Shown in pieces: positions 16,289 to 17,870 of a DNA stretch of 17,870 nt; position 1 is the first letter of the stretch, and each line of letters opens with the position of its first letter. The notes beneath the pieces were generated by a model that was given only the letters and a program-made list of their open reading frames with translations, was not told the DNA's origin and ran no database searches. The stretch spans positions 1 to 17,870 of the forward strand of contig MU617248.1 in assembly GCA_025201705.1 (NCBI GenBank). Reading direction: 5' to 3'. This DNA comes from Dissophora ornata. Its lineage: Eukaryota > Mortierellomycota > Mortierellomycetes > Mortierellales > Mortierellaceae. The translations under genes and the position numbers were made by a program.

Positions 16289-17828
16289 CGTGTCACTGCT
16301 CAATCATCCCCGGCATGAATGACGGAAAAGATTATTTGGCCCAAGCTTGCCTCACATAGACTATTTGCTTTCGGACCACAAAAAAAAAAGAAGAAAAATC
16401 CCTCACGGCGAACAACAACACCTACTTTCTCGTGCGTTTGTGCCGCCCTCGCTCTTACCAGGATATTTTGAAATTTTAAATGCTTTTTGGTTTAGAAAGG
16501 GAGTATATATGCTGTTATTGTACATGTACATCCGTGGATCGTTTCTCGTCCCGCATGATATATGCCCTTGCTTAAAGGCGGGCTGCAGCTTTTTGCGACC
16601 CTCGGGTCCTCTTTTCTTTCTCTATTGCACTGCTGTCACCTTTGATTCATCTCCAATGGGTCAGCATTCATTCGTCACATGGTCTCGCCGTCCGTTGATC
16701 GATTCTTCCCATTCTTGCACTCAGCAAACACTGTCCCTGTGTTTTTGTCCCTCCCTCCCGCTTCACGCCGCCATCGACGTCCTCATGCAATACCCAACAA
16801 AGAGCTGCCGCGCATCCCCTTTCCCAATGAGCATTTCGTTCATATTGCTGTCGAGCGACCATGTGTCAATGGGTTTAGATCTGTTTGGTTCGACTGAGCA
16901 AACACAACAACGGCAACGCATTATACTCAATGCATGCGTTCAAATGTTCATCACAAAACGTGTATGCAAAAAAGTAAACCAAGGTGTCTCAACAGCTGTC
17001 GTTTCCATCATCACGTACTATGCATCGCACGATGTCATACCAAGTCGCTCCCCCCCTTCACCCCAATATCCACCATTTGATATGTTTTTTCTACAGACCA
17101 ATGATATTCTGCCTCTTCCCAACGCCTCATCCCCCACCACCTCCGGCTCTCTCCTTGAGACATAAAGAAAACCATGCATGAGCTCCTTTTTTTGCGACTC
17201 CATGTTCTTTTCCGGGCGTGGTACTTTGTCAACCAAGTTAAAAATATACCGTTGGAGCTATCTCTTCTTCTACTTTCTCGAACCCCCTTGCAGCGTGGTG
17301 CTTTACAGTGTCGATTTAACATTAGACTACATCTCGGAGAAAAAAACAGTACTTAAAATGCAATGCTGACCCTTGAGCCACGCCTCTCGACTCTCCTTTC
17401 TCCTTTGTTCGACCAGTGACAACCACCGAAGCCCTCTTCCCGTCGAACGTAAATTCAGCCCACCGTAACCCAACATCCGATTGAGTTTGCCAGGTAACGT
17501 AACAATGCGCACTTCACCCTTATTTTATGCGTCGTTCTTTATTTTTTCCTTCACCGTTGTCGCCATTCTGCAAATGCACCAAGCAAGTCCATCGTTTCAT
17601 TAGCCCTAGTGCTTTATTTTCTTTCTTTTCCTTTTTGGATCTTGAGTGTAACCATGGGCAAACCACAAACAATGCCGAGACAGCAAATCGTCTTTTGAGG
17701 ACGGGGCATGACACGATTTGAAATGGAAAGAATCCGAACATCTGGACACTGAGGATGTTTGAAACCTCTGTAAAAACCCCGCACGATCCCCTCTTCCTTC
17801 AGACCCTTTCATCATCCCATGTCAACGG
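16289..17828. other. C/T-rich sequence without a supported gene
   Basis: The plus strand is pyrimidine-rich, with long stop-free but ATG-poor frames. One, 16347-17165, is open for 272 codons but starts without ATG and reads as low-quality Ser/Pro/Phe/Cys-rich text. It most likely represents leader, intron or promoter of a gene to the right, or a long intron of the unit starting at 15770. A consensus-like acceptor lies at 17085-17096. Confidence 0.4.
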
Positions 17829-17830
17829 CT

Positions 17831-17870
17831 GTTGTGTGTGTTGTGTGTGTGTGTTTTTTTTTTTTTTTTT
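17831..17870. repeat. (GT)n / poly-T simple repeat at the window end
   Basis: A GTTGTGTGTG-type dinucleotide run passes into about 18 T residues that reach the last base. Confidence 0.9.

Noticed and set aside
16347..17165. Plus-strand stop-free frame of 272 codons
   Set aside because: It does not begin with ATG. The region is C/T-rich, which lowers stop-codon frequency on this strand, and the translation is low-complexity and lacks any domain.

Overview
The window looks like nuclear DNA of a filamentous fungus. Short spliceosomal introns (about 50-180 nt, GT donors, CTAAC/CTGAC-like branch sites, AG acceptors) interrupt most genes, promoters are pyrimidine-rich, and AATAAA signals follow stop codons. 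The protein families (class A FAD monooxygenase with a GDACHK motif, ZIP7/KE4 zinc transporter, large lineage-specific families, hAT debris) suggest an early-diverging fungus, most likely Mortierellomycotina. That placement is inference from general resemblance, not a search.

Left third (1-5.7 kb) is an accessory, repeat-rich block, mostly minus strand. It starts with the 5' end of a gene running off the edge (1-158). Next is a three-exon gene for a ~605-residue protein of an unrecognised family (298-2294), with a C-terminal core that faintly resembles a restriction-endonuclease-like fold. A second, shortened copy lies at 4409-5255. It has lost its start codon, about 0.7 kb of coding sequence and its 3' end, which abuts the C-terminal piece of a hAT transposase (4078-4440). 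Between the copies are four near-identical 58-bp repeats (2871-3440) that read as a peptide repeat on the minus strand but sit in a broken frame. Upstream of the short copy lie frame-broken Ser-rich coding remnants (5316-5640) and a 19-bp tandem repeat dense in Myb-type sites.

Middle third (6.1-12.9 kb) holds the well-formed genes: a 163-residue orphan with an N-myristoylation signal made by splicing (6101-6675, +); an eight-exon FAD-dependent monooxygenase of 449 residues with an 11-nt microexon carrying part of the FAD-binding motif (7700-9830, +); an intronless ZIP7/KE4 zinc transporter of 457 residues (10250-11623, +); and, tail-to-tail with it, a 308-residue orphan (11960-12886, -). These genes do not form an obvious pathway or cluster.

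Right third (12.9-17.87 kb) is gene-poor. The best candidate is a plus-strand transcription unit with a TATA box near 15772, a pyrimidine-rich leader, a 5' UTR intron and a start codon at 16088. The rest looks like regulatory, leader or intronic sequence and ends in a GT/T microsatellite.
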